64,000 nucleotides of DNA, from positions 46,117 through 110,116 of the forward strand of contig HF991821.1 in NCBI GenBank assembly GCA_000431535.1, given 5' to 3'. The notes below the pieces were generated by a model. That model was not told the origin of the DNA. It saw nothing but the letters and a program-made list of their open reading frames with translations, and did not search any database. Shown piece after piece: positions 11,051-21,403 of this stretch. The first letter of the stretch is position 1; the number at the start of each line of letters is the position of its first letter. The DNA is from Clostridium sp. CAG:678. GTDB taxonomy: Bacteria > Bacillota > Clostridia > Oscillospirales > Acutalibacteraceae. Made by a program: the position numbers and the translations under genes.

Positions 11051-12554
11051 TCTTCGCCTTCCCGAAACTGTCTATATCTTTCAGGATCTTCTCTTTTAAC
11101 TCGTCTGAAAGCGTTTTCTTTGTTTGTATCTCCTGCACTACATCCGCGCAGTTATCGTTAAAATATGCAAGAAGTTCCGCCTGATATGCTTTTAATTCAT
11201 CCGCCGGCACCTGAACAAACTTTTTGCCGATCGCGCCGACCAGCGTGATCACCTGATCCGCAAGCGACATGGGATGACCGAGCGGCTGCTTTAACAGTTC
11301 CATAAGCCCTTTGCCGTAATTCAGGCCCGATTTTGTTTCCTCGTCCAGATCGGAAGAAAACTGAGTAAACACTTCCATTTCCCTGAACTGTGCAAGATCC
11401 ACACGAAGAGAGCCGGCAGCCTTTTTCATTGCCTTTGTCTGCGCTGCGCCGCCTACACGGGAAACGGAAAGTCCTACGTTTACAGCCGGGCGCTGGCCGC
11501 TGAAGAACAGATCGCTCTCCAGAAAGATCTGACCGTCCGTAATGGAAATTACATTTGTGGGAATGTATGCGGAAACGTCGCCCGCCTGCGTCTCAATAAT
11601 AGGAAGCGCCGTAATGGAGCCGCCGCCGAGTTCATCCGAAAGCCGGCTGGAACGCTCCAGCAGCCTGGAATGAAGATAGAAAACATCGCCGGGGTACGCT
11701 TCACGGCCGGGTGATCTTTCCAGCAAAAGAGAGAGCGCGCGGTATGCCACGGCATGCTTGCTCAGATCATCATACACGATCAAAACGTCCTTGCCCTGAT
11801 ACATAAAGTATTCGGCAAGCGCCGTTGCCGCGTAAGGCGCAATATACTGAAGAGACGCCGAATCCGCCGCGCCGGAGCAGACCACAACAGTGTAATCCAT
11901 AGCGCCGCTCTTTTTCAGCGTATTCACCAGTTTTGCAACGGTGGATGTTTTCTGACCGATGGCGTTATATATGCAAATACAATTTTTGCCTTTTTGGTTC
12001 AGTATGGTATCCAGTGCAATAGAGGTTTTACCGGTCTGGCGGTCCCCGATGATCAGCTCACGCTGACCTCTGCCGATCGGGAACATGGAATCAATTGCCA
12101 AAATACCCGTTTCAAGCGGTTCTGACACGGATTTTCTGTCCACAATAGAGGGGGCGGCATTCTCCACCATCCTGTAATCATCGGACTTGATCTCACCCTC
12201 GCCGTCAATCGGCTCGCAGAGCGCGTTTACAACCCTGCCGACAAAAGCGTCCCCAACCGGAACACCGGCTTTTTTGCGCGTGCGCCTAACCTTTGTGCCC
12301 TCATGGATCTCTGCCTCGTCGCCAAAGAGGATGCAGCCCACCTGATTGCGCTTGATATCCTGGATCATGCCTTTTACGCCGTTTTCAAACACAACGATCT
12401 CGCCATACATAACGTGTTCCATGCCATAGATCGTAGCAATGCCGTCACCGACGCTGATTACCGTGCCAACCTCTTCGCTTTTTTCGCTGAAATCAAAATC
12501 AACGATCTTTTCTTTCAGTATTGAAATTATTTCATTAGAATTAATGGTACTCAT
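11043..12554 (-). CDS. atpA: F-type ATP synthase alpha subunit
   Basis: The 503-residue non-catalytic nucleotide-binding subunit of F1. The P-loop [15 protein letters not shown] and the signature [17 protein letters not shown] are clear. It starts directly after the atpH stop codon and overlaps atpG by 8 bases, in the standard order. Confidence 0.98.
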
Positions 12555-13073
12555 TTAATCAACTTCTCCAACCAGATTCCGCCGTAATTTTTCGATTCTG
12601 CCTTTCAGGCTTCTGTCATACACGGTATCCCCGCACTGAATGATAAAGCCGCCCAGAATATCAGGATCTGTTTTGATCTCAATATCCGCGGAACCGGTTC
12701 CTTGTTTTTTGCAGATAAACTTCTTGATCTTTTCAAGCTGTTCTTCATCAGGAGGATGAACACAGGTCAAAACAGCCTGCGCCCGCATAGATCTTGCTTT
12801 CAGCAGTTCATCATATGCATCGCACACAAGCAGGATTTGGGATATGCAGCCGTTCTGACACATAAGTTTTACAAGATTTGCCGCTTTGCCGGTAAAAATC
12901 TGATCCACAGCATCCAACTTTTCTTTTAGCGGGATGACCGGTACTAACAGCAGTTTGCCAAGATCGGGGCAGCCGGAAAAAGCAGATCTTACATCGGCAA
13001 GCTGCTCTTTTGTAAACTCCGCCTCATACATAGCCTCGGCATAATTAATTGCCGTCTGGGTCAGAACCATCAT
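12555..13073 (-). CDS. atpH: F-type ATP synthase delta subunit
   Basis: A subunit of about 172 residues linking the peripheral stalk to F1. Recognisable family parts are the N-terminal YAEAMYEAEF and the C-terminal PDILGGFIIQCGDTVYDRSLKGRIEKLRR. The start is ambiguous: TTG, ATG, ATG and ATG occur in tandem at 13079, 13076, 13073 and 13070. ATG 13073 is chosen since the GAGG ribosome site needs about 6 bases of spacing. The 5' end overlaps atpF by about 29 bases, so the two are translationally coupled. Confidence 0.9.
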   Translation of the reverse strand: MMVLTQTAINYAEAMYEAEFTKEQLADVRSAFSGCPDLGKLLLVPVIPLKEKLDAVDQIFTGKAANLVKLMCQNGCISQILLVCDAYDELLKARSMRAQAVLTCVHPPDEEQLEKIKKFICKKQGTGSADIEIKTDPDILGGFIIQCGDTVYDRSLKGRIEKLRRNLVGEVD

Positions 13074-13551
13074 CATCAACCTCGTTTATAAAGTCGTTAT
13101 AAATACGGCTGTCATTCTCCGCGGAAGTGTTGCCCGCGATTACTTTTTTAGCCGCTGTCATGGCAATATCCGCAATCTCGCTCTGGGCGGACCGAAGCAC
13201 CCTGCGGCGTTCGTTTTCAACGGATTTATGCGCATTCTCAATCATGCGGTCTGCCTGTTCAGACGCGTCCGCAAGGATCCGGTTATACTGCATATCGGCA
13301 TTTTTCTTGGCCTTACTGATGATCTGATTGCTTTCCTCATTCGCGCCTTCCAAAATATCCTCATACTGCTTTTTGAGTTTGAGGGCATCCTGTTCTTTTT
13401 TATCCGCCTCTTCAAACTGCCCGTTAATGCGCTTTTTTCTTTCCTCCATTACCTTAAGGATACGGCCGAAAAGAAATTTTTTAGCAAACAGGTAGAATAT
13501 CAGAAGATTTACAGCTGTCCATAAAATATTCCAAACGCTGATATCGATCAT
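13045..13551 (-). CDS. atpF: F-type ATP synthase b subunit
   Basis: A 168-residue peripheral-stalk subunit with one N-terminal membrane helix (VWNILWTAVNLLIFYLFAKKF) and then a long charged coiled coil rich in Lys, Glu and Ala. The start is the ATG at 13551 (MIDISVW) with GGAAATG upstream; an upstream in-frame start is unlikely because the extra residues are basic and overlap the ribosome site. The acidic C-terminus (NEVDDDGSDPDGN) is produced by the region that also encodes the atpH start. Confidence 0.93.
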   Translation of the reverse strand: MIDISVWNILWTAVNLLIFYLFAKKFLFGRILKVMEERKKRINGQFEEADKKEQDALKLKKQYEDILEGANEESNQIISKAKKNADMQYNRILADASEQADRMIENAHKSVENERRRVLRSAQSEIADIAMTAAKKVIAGNTSAENDSRIYNDFINEVDDDGSDPDGN

Positions 13552-13589
13552 ATTTACATTTCCTTTCCGCGCCGAATAAAAGCGCAAGA

Positions 13590-13817
13590 TCAACCAAGCA
13601 TAAAGATAATCAGAATGCTTGCAACCAGGCCGTAAACCGCAGTTGCCTCTGCAAGAGCGCCGCCGAGAATAAGAGTAGTTCTTATATCTCCTGCTGCCTC
13701 AGGCTGGCGGGCAATAGCGTCTGCTGCCTTACCTGTTGCCATAGCGATTCCGAAACCGGCAATAACGCCGCCAAGCGCTGCGATTGCCGCAGCAATAGCA
13801 ATAACTGATGTAGACAT
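13590..13817 (-). CDS. atpE: F-type ATP synthase c subunit, proton-type ligand set
   Basis: A 75-residue rotor-ring subunit with two membrane helices joined by the loop ARQPEAAGD. The ion-carrying glutamate is in the second helix (GGALAEATAVYG). Aligned by eye to the Na+-binding c subunit of Ilyobacter tartaricus, the position of Gln32 is Ile and that of Ser66 is Ala; only the Thr67 and Tyr70 equivalents are kept. Loss of two Na+ ligands argues for proton coupling. It sits in the standard place between atpB and atpF. Confidence 0.97.
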   Translation of the reverse strand: MSTSVIAIAAAIAALGGVIAGFGIAMATGKAADAIARQPEAAGDIRTTLILGGALAEATAVYGLVASILIIFMLG

Positions 13818-13868
13818 AAAAATTTCTCCTTCGTATATTTTAAAATTATTTATTCTAAAAGGCGGGCG

Positions 13869-14564
13869 CTATTCGCTGCCGATGGCCTCTTGAATATAAA
13901 CAGAATTTAAAAATACAAATACATATGCCTGTATAAAGCCGTCAAAAATATCAAAATACAGGCTGAACACCATAGGCACAACAACGGGAACCACCATTTT
14001 AATGAGTTCCATAAGGATATAAGCGCCTATGATATTGCCGAAAAGACGCACGCAAAGTGAAAGCGGCTTGATGCCGAGTTCCAGCACATTGTTGAACACA
14101 ACGATCGGCGACGGCTCTGCAAAACTCTTGAGCCAGCCCTTTACGCCGCGCGCATTGATGCTGGCATACTGAATATAAATGATACTGCAAAGTGCAAGCC
14201 CTATCGTTACGTTGATATCTTTGGTTGGCGGCTTGAAGCCGAAGATGCCCACCATGTTTGACGCACCGATCACAACGGCGAGCGACATGAGCCAGGAAAG
14301 ATGCTTTTCAGCGCCCTTGCCGATGTTTGCCCTGAAAAAGTTTGCCATTTTTTCAACGCACATTTCAAGAAACAACTGCCGCTTGCTGATCTCGCCCTCC
14401 ACTTTCAGATTGCGCGTAAGAATGAGGGCAAGGATCATAACAACTGCCATGATGATCCACATAACCACAATGGATTCTTTGATGGTTACGTTTAAGCCGA
14501 AAAGATGGAATGAAAAAATGTCTTCACAATTCAGTTCATCCACAAGCCTTTCGCCTATATCCAA
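13869..14564 (-). CDS. atpB: F-type ATP synthase a subunit
   Basis: A 231-residue polytopic membrane subunit of the F0 ion channel. The essential arginine helix appears as IKPLSLCVRLFGNIIGAYIL. It starts with TTG at 14564 (GGAGG ribosome site 8 bases upstream), giving MDIGERLVDE. It is first in the operon, 51 bases before atpE, and there is no atpI upstream. It ends with TAG, again showing that TAG is a normal stop in this genome. Confidence 0.95.
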   Translation of the reverse strand: MDIGERLVDELNCEDIFSFHLFGLNVTIKESIVVMWIIMAVVMILALILTRNLKVEGEISKRQLFLEMCVEKMANFFRANIGKGAEKHLSWLMSLAVVIGASNMVGIFGFKPPTKDINVTIGLALCSIIYIQYASINARGVKGWLKSFAEPSPIVVFNNVLELGIKPLSLCVRLFGNIIGAYILMELIKMVVPVVVPMVFSLYFDIFDGFIQAYVFVFLNSVYIQEAIGSE

Positions 14565-14596
14565 AGCACTCGCCTCCCATTCACAATTTCACGCTC

Positions 14597-14624
14597 ATTA
14601 TAGCACTTATTGCCCATTTTGCAA
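14597..14624 (-). promoter_or_regulatory. Sigma-A-type promoter of the atp operon
   Basis: On the minus strand TTGCAA (14619-14624) is 16 bases from a perfect TATAAT (14597-14602). It leaves a short leader of about 25 bases before the TTG start of atpB. Confidence 0.75.
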
Positions 14625-14699
14625 CAGTTTATTCTTAAATTCAAACTTTTGAATAAAAAAGAAACCGTAAAATCGCCCTTTTTTTATCAAAATGTTATA

Positions 14700-14728
14700 T
14701 TTACATACACAAACAGATAGGTTATAAT
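14700..14728 (+). promoter_or_regulatory. Sigma-A-type promoter of proS
   Basis: TTTACA (14700-14705), a 17-base spacer and TATAAT (14723-14728) on the plus strand. It is divergent from the atp promoter, about 75 bases away, and fits proS starting at 14781 with AAAGGAGC upstream. Confidence 0.78.
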
Positions 14729-14780
14729 ATTTTTGCTTAAAACTAATTTATTTATTATATAAAGTAACAAAGGAGCAACT

Positions 14781-16223
14781 ATGGCAAAAGAGCAGAAAAA
14801 GATGGTAGACGAGATCACCTCTATGGATGAGGATTTTGCAAAATGGTATACCGATATTTGCAAAAAGGCGGAACTGATTGAATACACCAGCGTAAAAGGC
14901 TGCATGGTGATCCGCCCGTACGGCTATGCCATTTGGGAAAATATACAGAAAATTCTGGACGGCATGTTTAAAGCAACCGGGCATCAGAATGTCTGCATGC
15001 CGATGTTCATTCCGGAAAGCCTGCTCCAAAAAGAAAAAGACCATGTGGAGGGCTTTGCCCCGGAATGCGCATGGGTAACGATGGGCGGCAGTGAAAAACT
15101 GGAAGAAAGGCTTTGCGTGCGCCCGACTTCCGAAACGCTGTTTTGCGAGCATTTTAAAAACATTGTGCATTCCTACAGGGATCTGCCCAAACTTTATAAC
15201 CAGTGGGTTTCCGTTGTTCGCTGGGAAAAAACCACAAGACCTTTCCTGCGCTCCAGAGAATTTCTGTGGCAGGAGGGGCACACCCTGCACGCCACTGCCG
15301 AAGAGGCAATTGAAGAAACGGAGAGAATGCTGAATATCTACACGGAATTCTGCCAGAAATATCTTGCCATGCCGGTGGTTCAGGGCATGAAAACAGACAG
15401 CGATAAATTTGCCGGCGCGGAGCGCACCTATTGTATAGAAGCGCTTATGCACGACGGCAAAGCTTTGCAGGCAGGCACTTCCCATTATTTCGGAGACGGA
15501 TTTGCCAAAGCCTTTGATATTCAGTTTTCAGACAAGGAAAACAAACTTCGGTATCCTTTCCAGACCTCCTGGGGCATGACCACACGCCTGATCGGCGCGA
15601 TCATCATGACCCACGGAGACAATAACGGACTTGTTCTGCCGCCGGCTGTGGCGCCGGTGCAGGTGATCGTTGTGCCCATTGCGCAGCATAAGGAAGGCGT
15701 GCTGGAAAAGGCAAACGCCGTTTGCGACAGGCTGAAAAAAATCTGCCGCGCGGACATTGACGTTTCCGAAAACTCCCCGGGCTGGAAATTTGCGGAATAT
15801 GAGATGAAAGGCGTGCCCGTAAGAGTGGAGATCGGCCCCAAAGATATTGAAAAGAACCAGTGCGTGATCGTAACGCGCCACAACAGGGAAAAAACCTTTG
15901 TTTCGCTTGACGAGTTGGAAACCGTGATCCCGCAGAAACTGGAAGAAGTGCGCAGCGGCCTTTATGAGGCGGCGCTGGAAAACAGGGAAAGGCGCACCTA
16001 TGCCTGCAAAACTATGGAGGAGATCACAAAAGCGCTGGAGGAAAACGGCGACGGCTTTGTGAAAGCCATGTGGTGCGGCGATGAAGCATGCGAAGACAAG
16101 GTGAAAGAGATCACCGGAGTCGGCTCACGCTGCATGCCGCTGGAGCAGGAGCACATTTCGGATGTTTGCGTTTGCTGCGGCAAGCCGGCAAAGAAAATGC
16201 TTTACTGGGGCAAGGCTTATTAA
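14781..16223 (+). CDS. proS: Prolyl-tRNA synthetase, archaeal/eukaryotic-like type
   Basis: The 480-residue class II synthetase charges tRNA-Pro. It lacks the inserted editing domain of the bacterial-type enzyme and carries the C-terminal extension of the archaeal-like type, with a zinc-site cysteine set (CGDEACEDK and VCVCCGK). Class II motifs are seen as [30 protein letters not shown] and [18 protein letters not shown]. The C-terminus ends in Tyr, as typical of this type. It is monocistronic or weakly linked to galE 50 bases downstream. Confidence 0.96.
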   Translation: MAKEQKKMVDEITSMDEDFAKWYTDICKKAELIEYTSVKGCMVIRPYGYAIWENIQKILDGMFKATGHQNVCMPMFIPESLLQKEKDHVEGFAPECAWVTMGGSEKLEERLCVRPTSETLFCEHFKNIVHSYRDLPKLYNQWVSVVRWEKTTRPFLRSREFLWQEGHTLHATAEEAIEETERMLNIYTEFCQKYLAMPVVQGMKTDSDKFAGAERTYCIEALMHDGKALQAGTSHYFGDGFAKAFDIQFSDKENKLRYPFQTSWGMTTRLIGAIIMTHGDNNGLVLPPAVAPVQVIVVPIAQHKEGVLEKANAVCDRLKKICRADIDVSENSPGWKFAEYEMKGVPVRVEIGPKDIEKNQCVIVTRHNREKTFVSLDELETVIPQKLEEVRSGLYEAALENRERRTYACKTMEEITKALEENGDGFVKAMWCGDEACEDKVKEITGVGSRCMPLEQEHISDVCVCCGKPAKKMLYWGKAY

Positions 16224-16273
16224 TAGTAGAAACTTAAAATATATAGGCATAAAATTATTACGGAGGTATTCTT

Positions 16274-17290
16274 ATGGCTGTATTGGTAACAGGCGGCGCC
16301 GGATATATCGGCAGCCACACCTGCGTTGAACTTCTGAACGCAGGAAAAGACGTTGTTATCGTAGATAACTTCTACAACTGCAAAAAATCAAGCCTGGACA
16401 GGATCAGAGCGCTCGTAAAAAAGGATTTTAAATTCTATGAGTGCGATATCAGAGACAAAAAAGGGCTTGACGAGATCTTTAAAAAAGAACAGATTGATTC
16501 CGTGATCCATTTCGCCGGGCTTAAGGCAGTTGGAGAAAGCGTGCATAAACCGCTTGAATATTTTGACAACAATGTTAACGGCACACTGGTGCTGCTGGAC
16601 GTTATGCGCAATAACGGATGCAAAAAGATCGTTTTTTCCTCTTCCGCAACCGTTTACGGCATGAACAATATCTCTCCCCTTACAGAGGATATGGAAGTGG
16701 GCGGCGTAACCAACCCTTACGGCAGAACAAAATATATGATCGAGTGCATTCTCAAAGATCTGTACACCTCTGACAACACTTGGTCTATCTGTCTGCTGCG
16801 CTATTTTAACCCGATCGGCGCGCATAAGAGCGGCACAATGGGCGAGGATCCGAACGGCATTCCAAACAACCTGATGCCTTATATTACGCAGGTTGCGATC
16901 GGCAAGCGCGAATACCTGAACGTTTGGGGCGATGATTACGACACGCCGGACGGAACCGGTGTGCGCGACTATATTCACGTAGTGGACCTTGCGCTCGGTC
17001 ATATCAAGGCTGTGGAAAAGGTGGAGAACAGTGAAGGCCTGTTTATCTACAACCTTGGTACGGGTAAGGGATACAGCGTGCTGGATGTTGTGAATGCGTT
17101 TGAAAAAGCCTCCGGCGTTAAGATTCCGTATAAGATCGGGCCGCGCAGAGACGGCGATATTGCCACCTGCTATTCAGACCCGGGCAAAGCATATAAAGAA
17201 CTGGGCTGGAAAGCCGAGCGCGACATTGAAGAGATGTGCGAGGACAGCTGGCGCTGGCAAAAGCAGAATCCAAACGGCTATCCCGATTGA
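16274..17290 (+). CDS. galE: UDP-glucose 4-epimerase
   Basis: A 338-residue short-chain dehydrogenase that interconverts UDP-glucose and UDP-galactose. The NAD+-binding GGAGYIGSH is at residues 7-15, the catalytic Ser near 124 (FSSSATVYG), and Tyr149/Lys153 in YGRTK. The late motif GTGKGYSVLDVV is typical of GalE. A good ACGGAGG ribosome site precedes the ATG. It could supply UDP-galactose for cell-surface glycans. Confidence 0.95.
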   Translation: MAVLVTGGAGYIGSHTCVELLNAGKDVVIVDNFYNCKKSSLDRIRALVKKDFKFYECDIRDKKGLDEIFKKEQIDSVIHFAGLKAVGESVHKPLEYFDNNVNGTLVLLDVMRNNGCKKIVFSSSATVYGMNNISPLTEDMEVGGVTNPYGRTKYMIECILKDLYTSDNTWSICLLRYFNPIGAHKSGTMGEDPNGIPNNLMPYITQVAIGKREYLNVWGDDYDTPDGTGVRDYIHVVDLALGHIKAVEKVENSEGLFIYNLGTGKGYSVLDVVNAFEKASGVKIPYKIGPRRDGDIATCYSDPGKAYKELGWKAERDIEEMCEDSWRWQKQNPNGYPD

Positions 17291-17323
17291 AGTTCTCTTC
17301 CGGATCACAGCAGGGAATTTGTT

Positions 17324-17686
17324 GTGAAAAAAGCCAAAGGTAAATATGCCATTATGGAATTTTTCAGAAAGTTGAAAACCAAAGCAATCAATTTCTGCAA
17401 ATGGATCTGGAATGAGTGCAAGGACTGGCGCACGCTTGTGCTGTTGCTTATTGTTGTGGTTGTTATGTATACGCCGGTATGGGGCGGCTATCTGCTGCAC
17501 ATCTTATTCGGCATCAAACTGGGTTCTGTGGTTGCAACCGCGTATCTGGCGTTTTGGGCAGGCCCGTTTACACCGTATTTTCCGCTTTGCATTGCCATTA
17601 CATTCGGTATCAAAAAGATTATTGAAAAAGTAACGGGCAAGAAAAGCGGCGGCAAACACAGCGCAGATCAAAATAAAAGTTCCTGA
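17324..17686 (+). CDS. Small membrane protein of unknown function
   Basis: A 120-residue protein with an amphipathic basic N-terminus, a membrane helix at about 37-55 (TLVLLLIVVVVMYTPVWGGYLL), one or two more hydrophobic segments and a lysine-rich tail. The start chosen is GTG 17324, preceded by AGGGA; an internal ATG at 17354 is an alternative. It follows galE by 33 bases and is closed by a strong terminator, so it is likely the last gene of the galE transcript. No family is recognised. Confidence 0.7.
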   Translation: MKKAKGKYAIMEFFRKLKTKAINFCKWIWNECKDWRTLVLLLIVVVVMYTPVWGGYLLHILFGIKLGSVVATAYLAFWAGPFTPYFPLCIAITFGIKKIIEKVTGKKSGGKHSADQNKSS

Positions 17687-17719
17687 TTCTATTTTTCGTT
17701 TTTAACAGTAATTATTTCA

Positions 17720-17754
17720 CTCCCGCTCCGAATAATTCGGAACGGGAGTTTTTT
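17720..17754 (+). terminator. Strong rho-independent terminator after the galE unit
   Basis: The stem is CTCCCG/CGGGAG plus TCCGAA/TTCGGA with one mismatch between them and a TAA loop, followed by six T on the plus strand. Confidence 0.92.
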
Positions 17755-17795
17755 CCGAAAATGTAGTTATAAAAGAATTATACTTGAAAAACAAC

Positions 17796-17860
17796 TCTTC
17801 AGTCAGCTGCGCTGACAGCCCCCCCTTTGCACAGGGGCGCCAATAATCTGCACATTGCGC
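17796..17860. repeat. GC-rich REP-like intergenic element, copy 1
   Basis: The segment contains one hairpin (CAGTCAGC, loop, GCTGAC) and a second made by a C-run and ACAGGGGCG. It sits exactly between two convergent terminators. A degenerate relative with the same core (a C-run, CACA, GGG, then a TGCA-containing tail) lies at 21691-21765. Its GC content and layout differ from the surrounding DNA. It looks like a dispersed palindromic repeat rather than a gene. Confidence 0.55.
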
Positions 17861-17902
17861 AAAAAACAAGGGCTGTTCCTTTCGGAACAGCCCTCTTAAT
17901 TT
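17861..17902. terminator. Bidirectional terminator after the LPNTG surface protein gene
   Basis: Perfect arms AGGGCTGTTCC (17869-17879) and GGAACAGCCCT (17884-17894). T-rich tails follow on both strands (TTGTTTTTT on minus, TTAATTTTTT on plus). It lies about 60 bases beyond the surface-protein stop codon. Confidence 0.9.
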
Positions 17903-17951
17903 TTTGATCTTTAACAAGATCCTGCGCACTGCGCATTTATGGCGTTATAAA

Positions 17952-20900
17952 TCATTCTTTAACGATTCTTTTTCTGAGAACGAGCCAAACGATTGCGCCG
18001 GCAGCAACAGCAAGGATAACGGTAAGAACGCTCATACCTGCAATTTCCTGCGCACCGGTATTCGGCAGGTTCGGATTGCCGTTATTTACGGTTGGGAGTT
18101 TGCCGCCGTTGTTATTGCCACCCTGATTGTTATTGCCGCCCTGATTGTTATTGCCGGACGGATCTGTTGGGTTAGAAGGATCTGTCGGATCAGTTGGATC
18201 AGCCGGATCCGGTCCCGGATCCGGCTTACCGCTCTCATCAGCAAAGGTTACGGCGATCGTTACATCTGTTGTGTTCTGGTTTGCAGGATCGTTAGAAGTT
18301 ACGTCTGCGCCGTTTACGGTGTAATCATAAGCCGTTTTGCCTGCCGCGGCAGCAACTGCCTGACCGTTTACGGTAAGAGAACTGATGGTGTGACCTGCAT
18401 CAGCTGTGATGGTAAAGGTTCTGGACGCAGCCTGCTTAACAGCAATATCGCCGCTCGGGCTGATCGTGCCGCCTGCGCCGGCAGCAGCGTTCACTCTCCA
18501 GATCTCATTGCCGGTTGGCATACCGCCGATCAGACCGTTATCCAGGATCAGGCCATAGCCAGTATATTTATCACCAGCAGCCTGTGCCGGATCAAGAGCA
18601 ACCGAGAATACAGAGTCAATCAGAGATGCAAGGTTATCAGGAACTACGCCCTTTACAAGAGTCTTGATTGCGTTATAGGTATCTGTATCTGCAAGCGCCA
18701 CATCATACAGGAAATACATAACGGTTGAAATGCAGCTGTCTGTCTCCCCTGTTCTGAGAAGCGTGTACGCATTGGTGATCGTGGAACTCGGAACCGCGCT
18801 GAGTGTTGCGCAGTTTGCAAGCGTTGTCCACGGAAGATCGCCGATATTGAGAACGAGTTCTGTGCCGTCGCCGATCAGAGAACCGATATCAATAGAATCC
18901 GGGATCAGGTTGTTGATTGCAGCGGTTGAAAGATCCAGACCAAGTGTTGTGAGATCAAGCAGCGGGCCATCACCGGCAAAGGAAGCAGCGAGACCTTCAA
19001 GAGAAACGATCTTGCCCTGATCGGAAAGAACTTTCTGAATATAGGTATTGAGTCTGTCTCCGTCTACCACATATGCAAGACGCGGAAGAACCTTGATCAG
19101 GCCGTTGAGCGGATCCGCTGCGATCGGATCAACAACATTTGCGAACAGTGAATCCAGAATTGGCTTTAAGAATTCATCGGCTGCAACAGCGGCGCCGGAT
19201 TCTTCCTTAACCGCGTAATAATTTGCCTTGTATTCCTCTGTTGTAGGCAGATCGTTCATGCCAAGCTGCTCAAGAAGAGGAAGAAGATTTTCATAAATGC
19301 TTGCGGCATAATTGCCGTCATCCGTTATCTGAGGATCAAACATTCTGAGACCGATATTAGCGGTTACAGTGAGGAATCCTAAAGCCTTAAACGAAATCTG
19401 TGCTTCGGGATCCAGCAGCTGTGTAATCGGGCGGAGCGCTGCAAGAAGCGCGTCAACAAATCCGTCTTTATCGCCGGATGTGAAGCCCCAATCTTCTGCC
19501 GTGAAATCGATAGCAGCAATCTTATCCAAAATATTTGTGCCTTCCGGATCACCTTCTGCAACTTCCGCCGCGTTGATTTTTTCAACTACTGCGCTGAATT
19601 TGCTCTCCGGAAGAGAAGAAGTGAGGTATTCCGGTGTAATAACGCCGCTGATGATCTCACCAAGCGTGATAAGACCTTCAATATCCGTGGTGTTATGAGA
19701 AAGCGTTGCGTAAAGATCATAGATCATGTTTACGATATCCGCAGTGTAAAGATTCTGGCTCAGGATATCATTGATGTTTACGAAACCGCCTACAAGTCCG
19801 CCGAGTTTATCTACGAAAGACTGAATACCGCCCTCCGTCCAGGCAACCTTGCTGTTGATCGGGCGAACGAAATCCGTTGGCTGGAACGCCGCGATCTCAT
19901 CTGAAAAATCATTTGTATCTTTGATCGGGGTAACGATCTGAACAAATTTGCTATACGTTTCCTCCGGGATAGCGCCTTTACTGTCTGCGCTGAGCTGCAC
20001 ATACTTGCTCTTTGCTTCCGTAATAATTTCATCGGTAAGCGCATCCAGATCTAAACCGTCTATATACGCAATAAAATCATTTAACTGCGCCTCATTGATA
20101 TAAGCGGTCGCCTGGCTGAGCAAATCAGAACCTTTGTAGGTGCTTACTTCCGGACGATTATTATATGCCTCTAAAGCATCTGTATTCTCATCATAAACAA
20201 TCGGAACAGAAAGCGTGGCAACAAACTTCAAAGTGGAATTACTCAGAATGCTGTCCGCCATGGATTTGGCATCTGCGCTCAGATTATTGTATGCTTCTAC
20301 GGCTGCTTTTATTTCATCTAAATCAGCGCTGTCCGCATCTTCGATAAGCGTTTGACCAACTGCAAGAACATCCTGTACCGCAGAGGTGATGCCTGCGTAT
20401 TTGGATTCCAGCATTTCCAGAAGCATATCTATTGCCTGTTCTGAAACCGCAACCTGATCAGACTGAACAAGGGCATAATAATCCTGATATGCTTTCAGCA
20501 TGGTAGCGCCGTTCTGATCTGCTTTCCACTCAGCCGTCTTACTTGAATAACTATAGGAAATAAACGTGCTGTAGGATACGCTGGACGGATTCTTTCCGGC
20601 TTCCGTTTCATTATCCTGAACATTATTATACGCGTACTTGATTAAATAGCCAGTAGTTCTGGATGTTCCATCAAGGTTAGTTTGATAGAAATAGAATCCG
20701 CCGTCACCGGAACTGGTTGCGGACAGATAGTTTGAAAACTCAAACTGCTTTGCATCAAATCCGATAACTGCCTTTGCCCAGGTCTAAAACGCAGCCTGCG
20801 CCTCGGCATTATCTTTCCAGCTGAAGCTGCTGGATTCGAAATTACCTACACTGAAAAACGTTTTGTACACATCGTAAACTTCCTGATAAGACTGAGGAAG

Positions 20901-21320
20901 CGCGCCTGCGGCTTCTTCAATAGCGTCCAGATGATTCATAGTTACATCTACATACTGCGCAGTGCTGTAAGATGATTCATCCGGAAGCACTTCACGTGCC
21001 ACAGACTGAGTTACATAGTAAAGGATAAAGCCATAATACGGCGCTGAAAGTTCCAGTTTCTGGTCTTCAGAAAGGGCTTTGAGCGCTGCTACAGAGGCGT
21101 CATAATCCTTTACAGCCTGCTCGTGTCTTTCCGCATTAGATGTTGAAAACAGATACGTGCGGTTATCATAAAACGCAGCTATTTTCGTTTCAACATCTGT
21201 TACGGCTGAATCCGCAGTTTCGCCTTCATCCGCGGCAATGGCGTAAAAGCCTACCGTGAACGTGGAAAGCACCATAACAACTGCAAGGAAAACGCTAAGC
21301 AGTTTTTTGCTTTTGCTCAT
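17952..21320 (-). pseudogene. Large LPNTG cell-wall-anchored surface protein, interrupted by one in-frame TAG
   Basis: The reading frame spans 1122 codons with a single TAG at 20784-20786 (codon 179). The 5' part has a Sec signal peptide (MSKSKKLLSVFLAVVMVLS) at the ATG 21320, preceded by GGAGAG. The same frame stays open for 94 codons from the TAG to the first ATG beyond it and continues to the end. The middle is a long alpha-helical region with no clear enzyme motif. Near the C-terminus are a beta domain of the InlB-like repeat type (GGTISPSGDIAV, TITADAGHTISSL), a Pro/Asp/Thr and Asn/Gly-rich wall spacer and the sortase signal LPNTG followed by a membrane helix and RKRIVKE. Fragment 1 alone would be secreted but unanchored. 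TAG ends atpB and atpG normally, so recoding is unlikely. Confidence 0.85.
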
Positions 21321-21374
21321 CAAAATCTCTCCTTTTTTTATAGTTTTCGCTTTGGCCCAAAAGCAGACCATTTG

Positions 21375-21403
21375 CACATACAATTATATATATATGAAGT
21401 CAA
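21375..21403 (-). promoter_or_regulatory. Possible promoter of the LPNTG gene
   Basis: TTGACT (21398-21403) lies 17 bases from TATGTG (21375-21380) on the minus strand, within very AT-rich DNA. The -10 box is poor, and an overlapping TATAAT has no good partner, so the assignment is tentative. Confidence 0.4.

Noticed and set aside
14639-14654. Palindrome ATTCAAA-CT-TTTGAAT between the atp and proS promoters
   Set aside because: It is short, AT-rich and not aligned to either promoter; it could be chance.
20784-20786. Genome-wide recoding of TAG as a sense codon
   Set aside because: atpG (stop at 10166) and atpB (stop at 13869) end in TAG at their family-typical C-termini, so TAG is used as a stop here.
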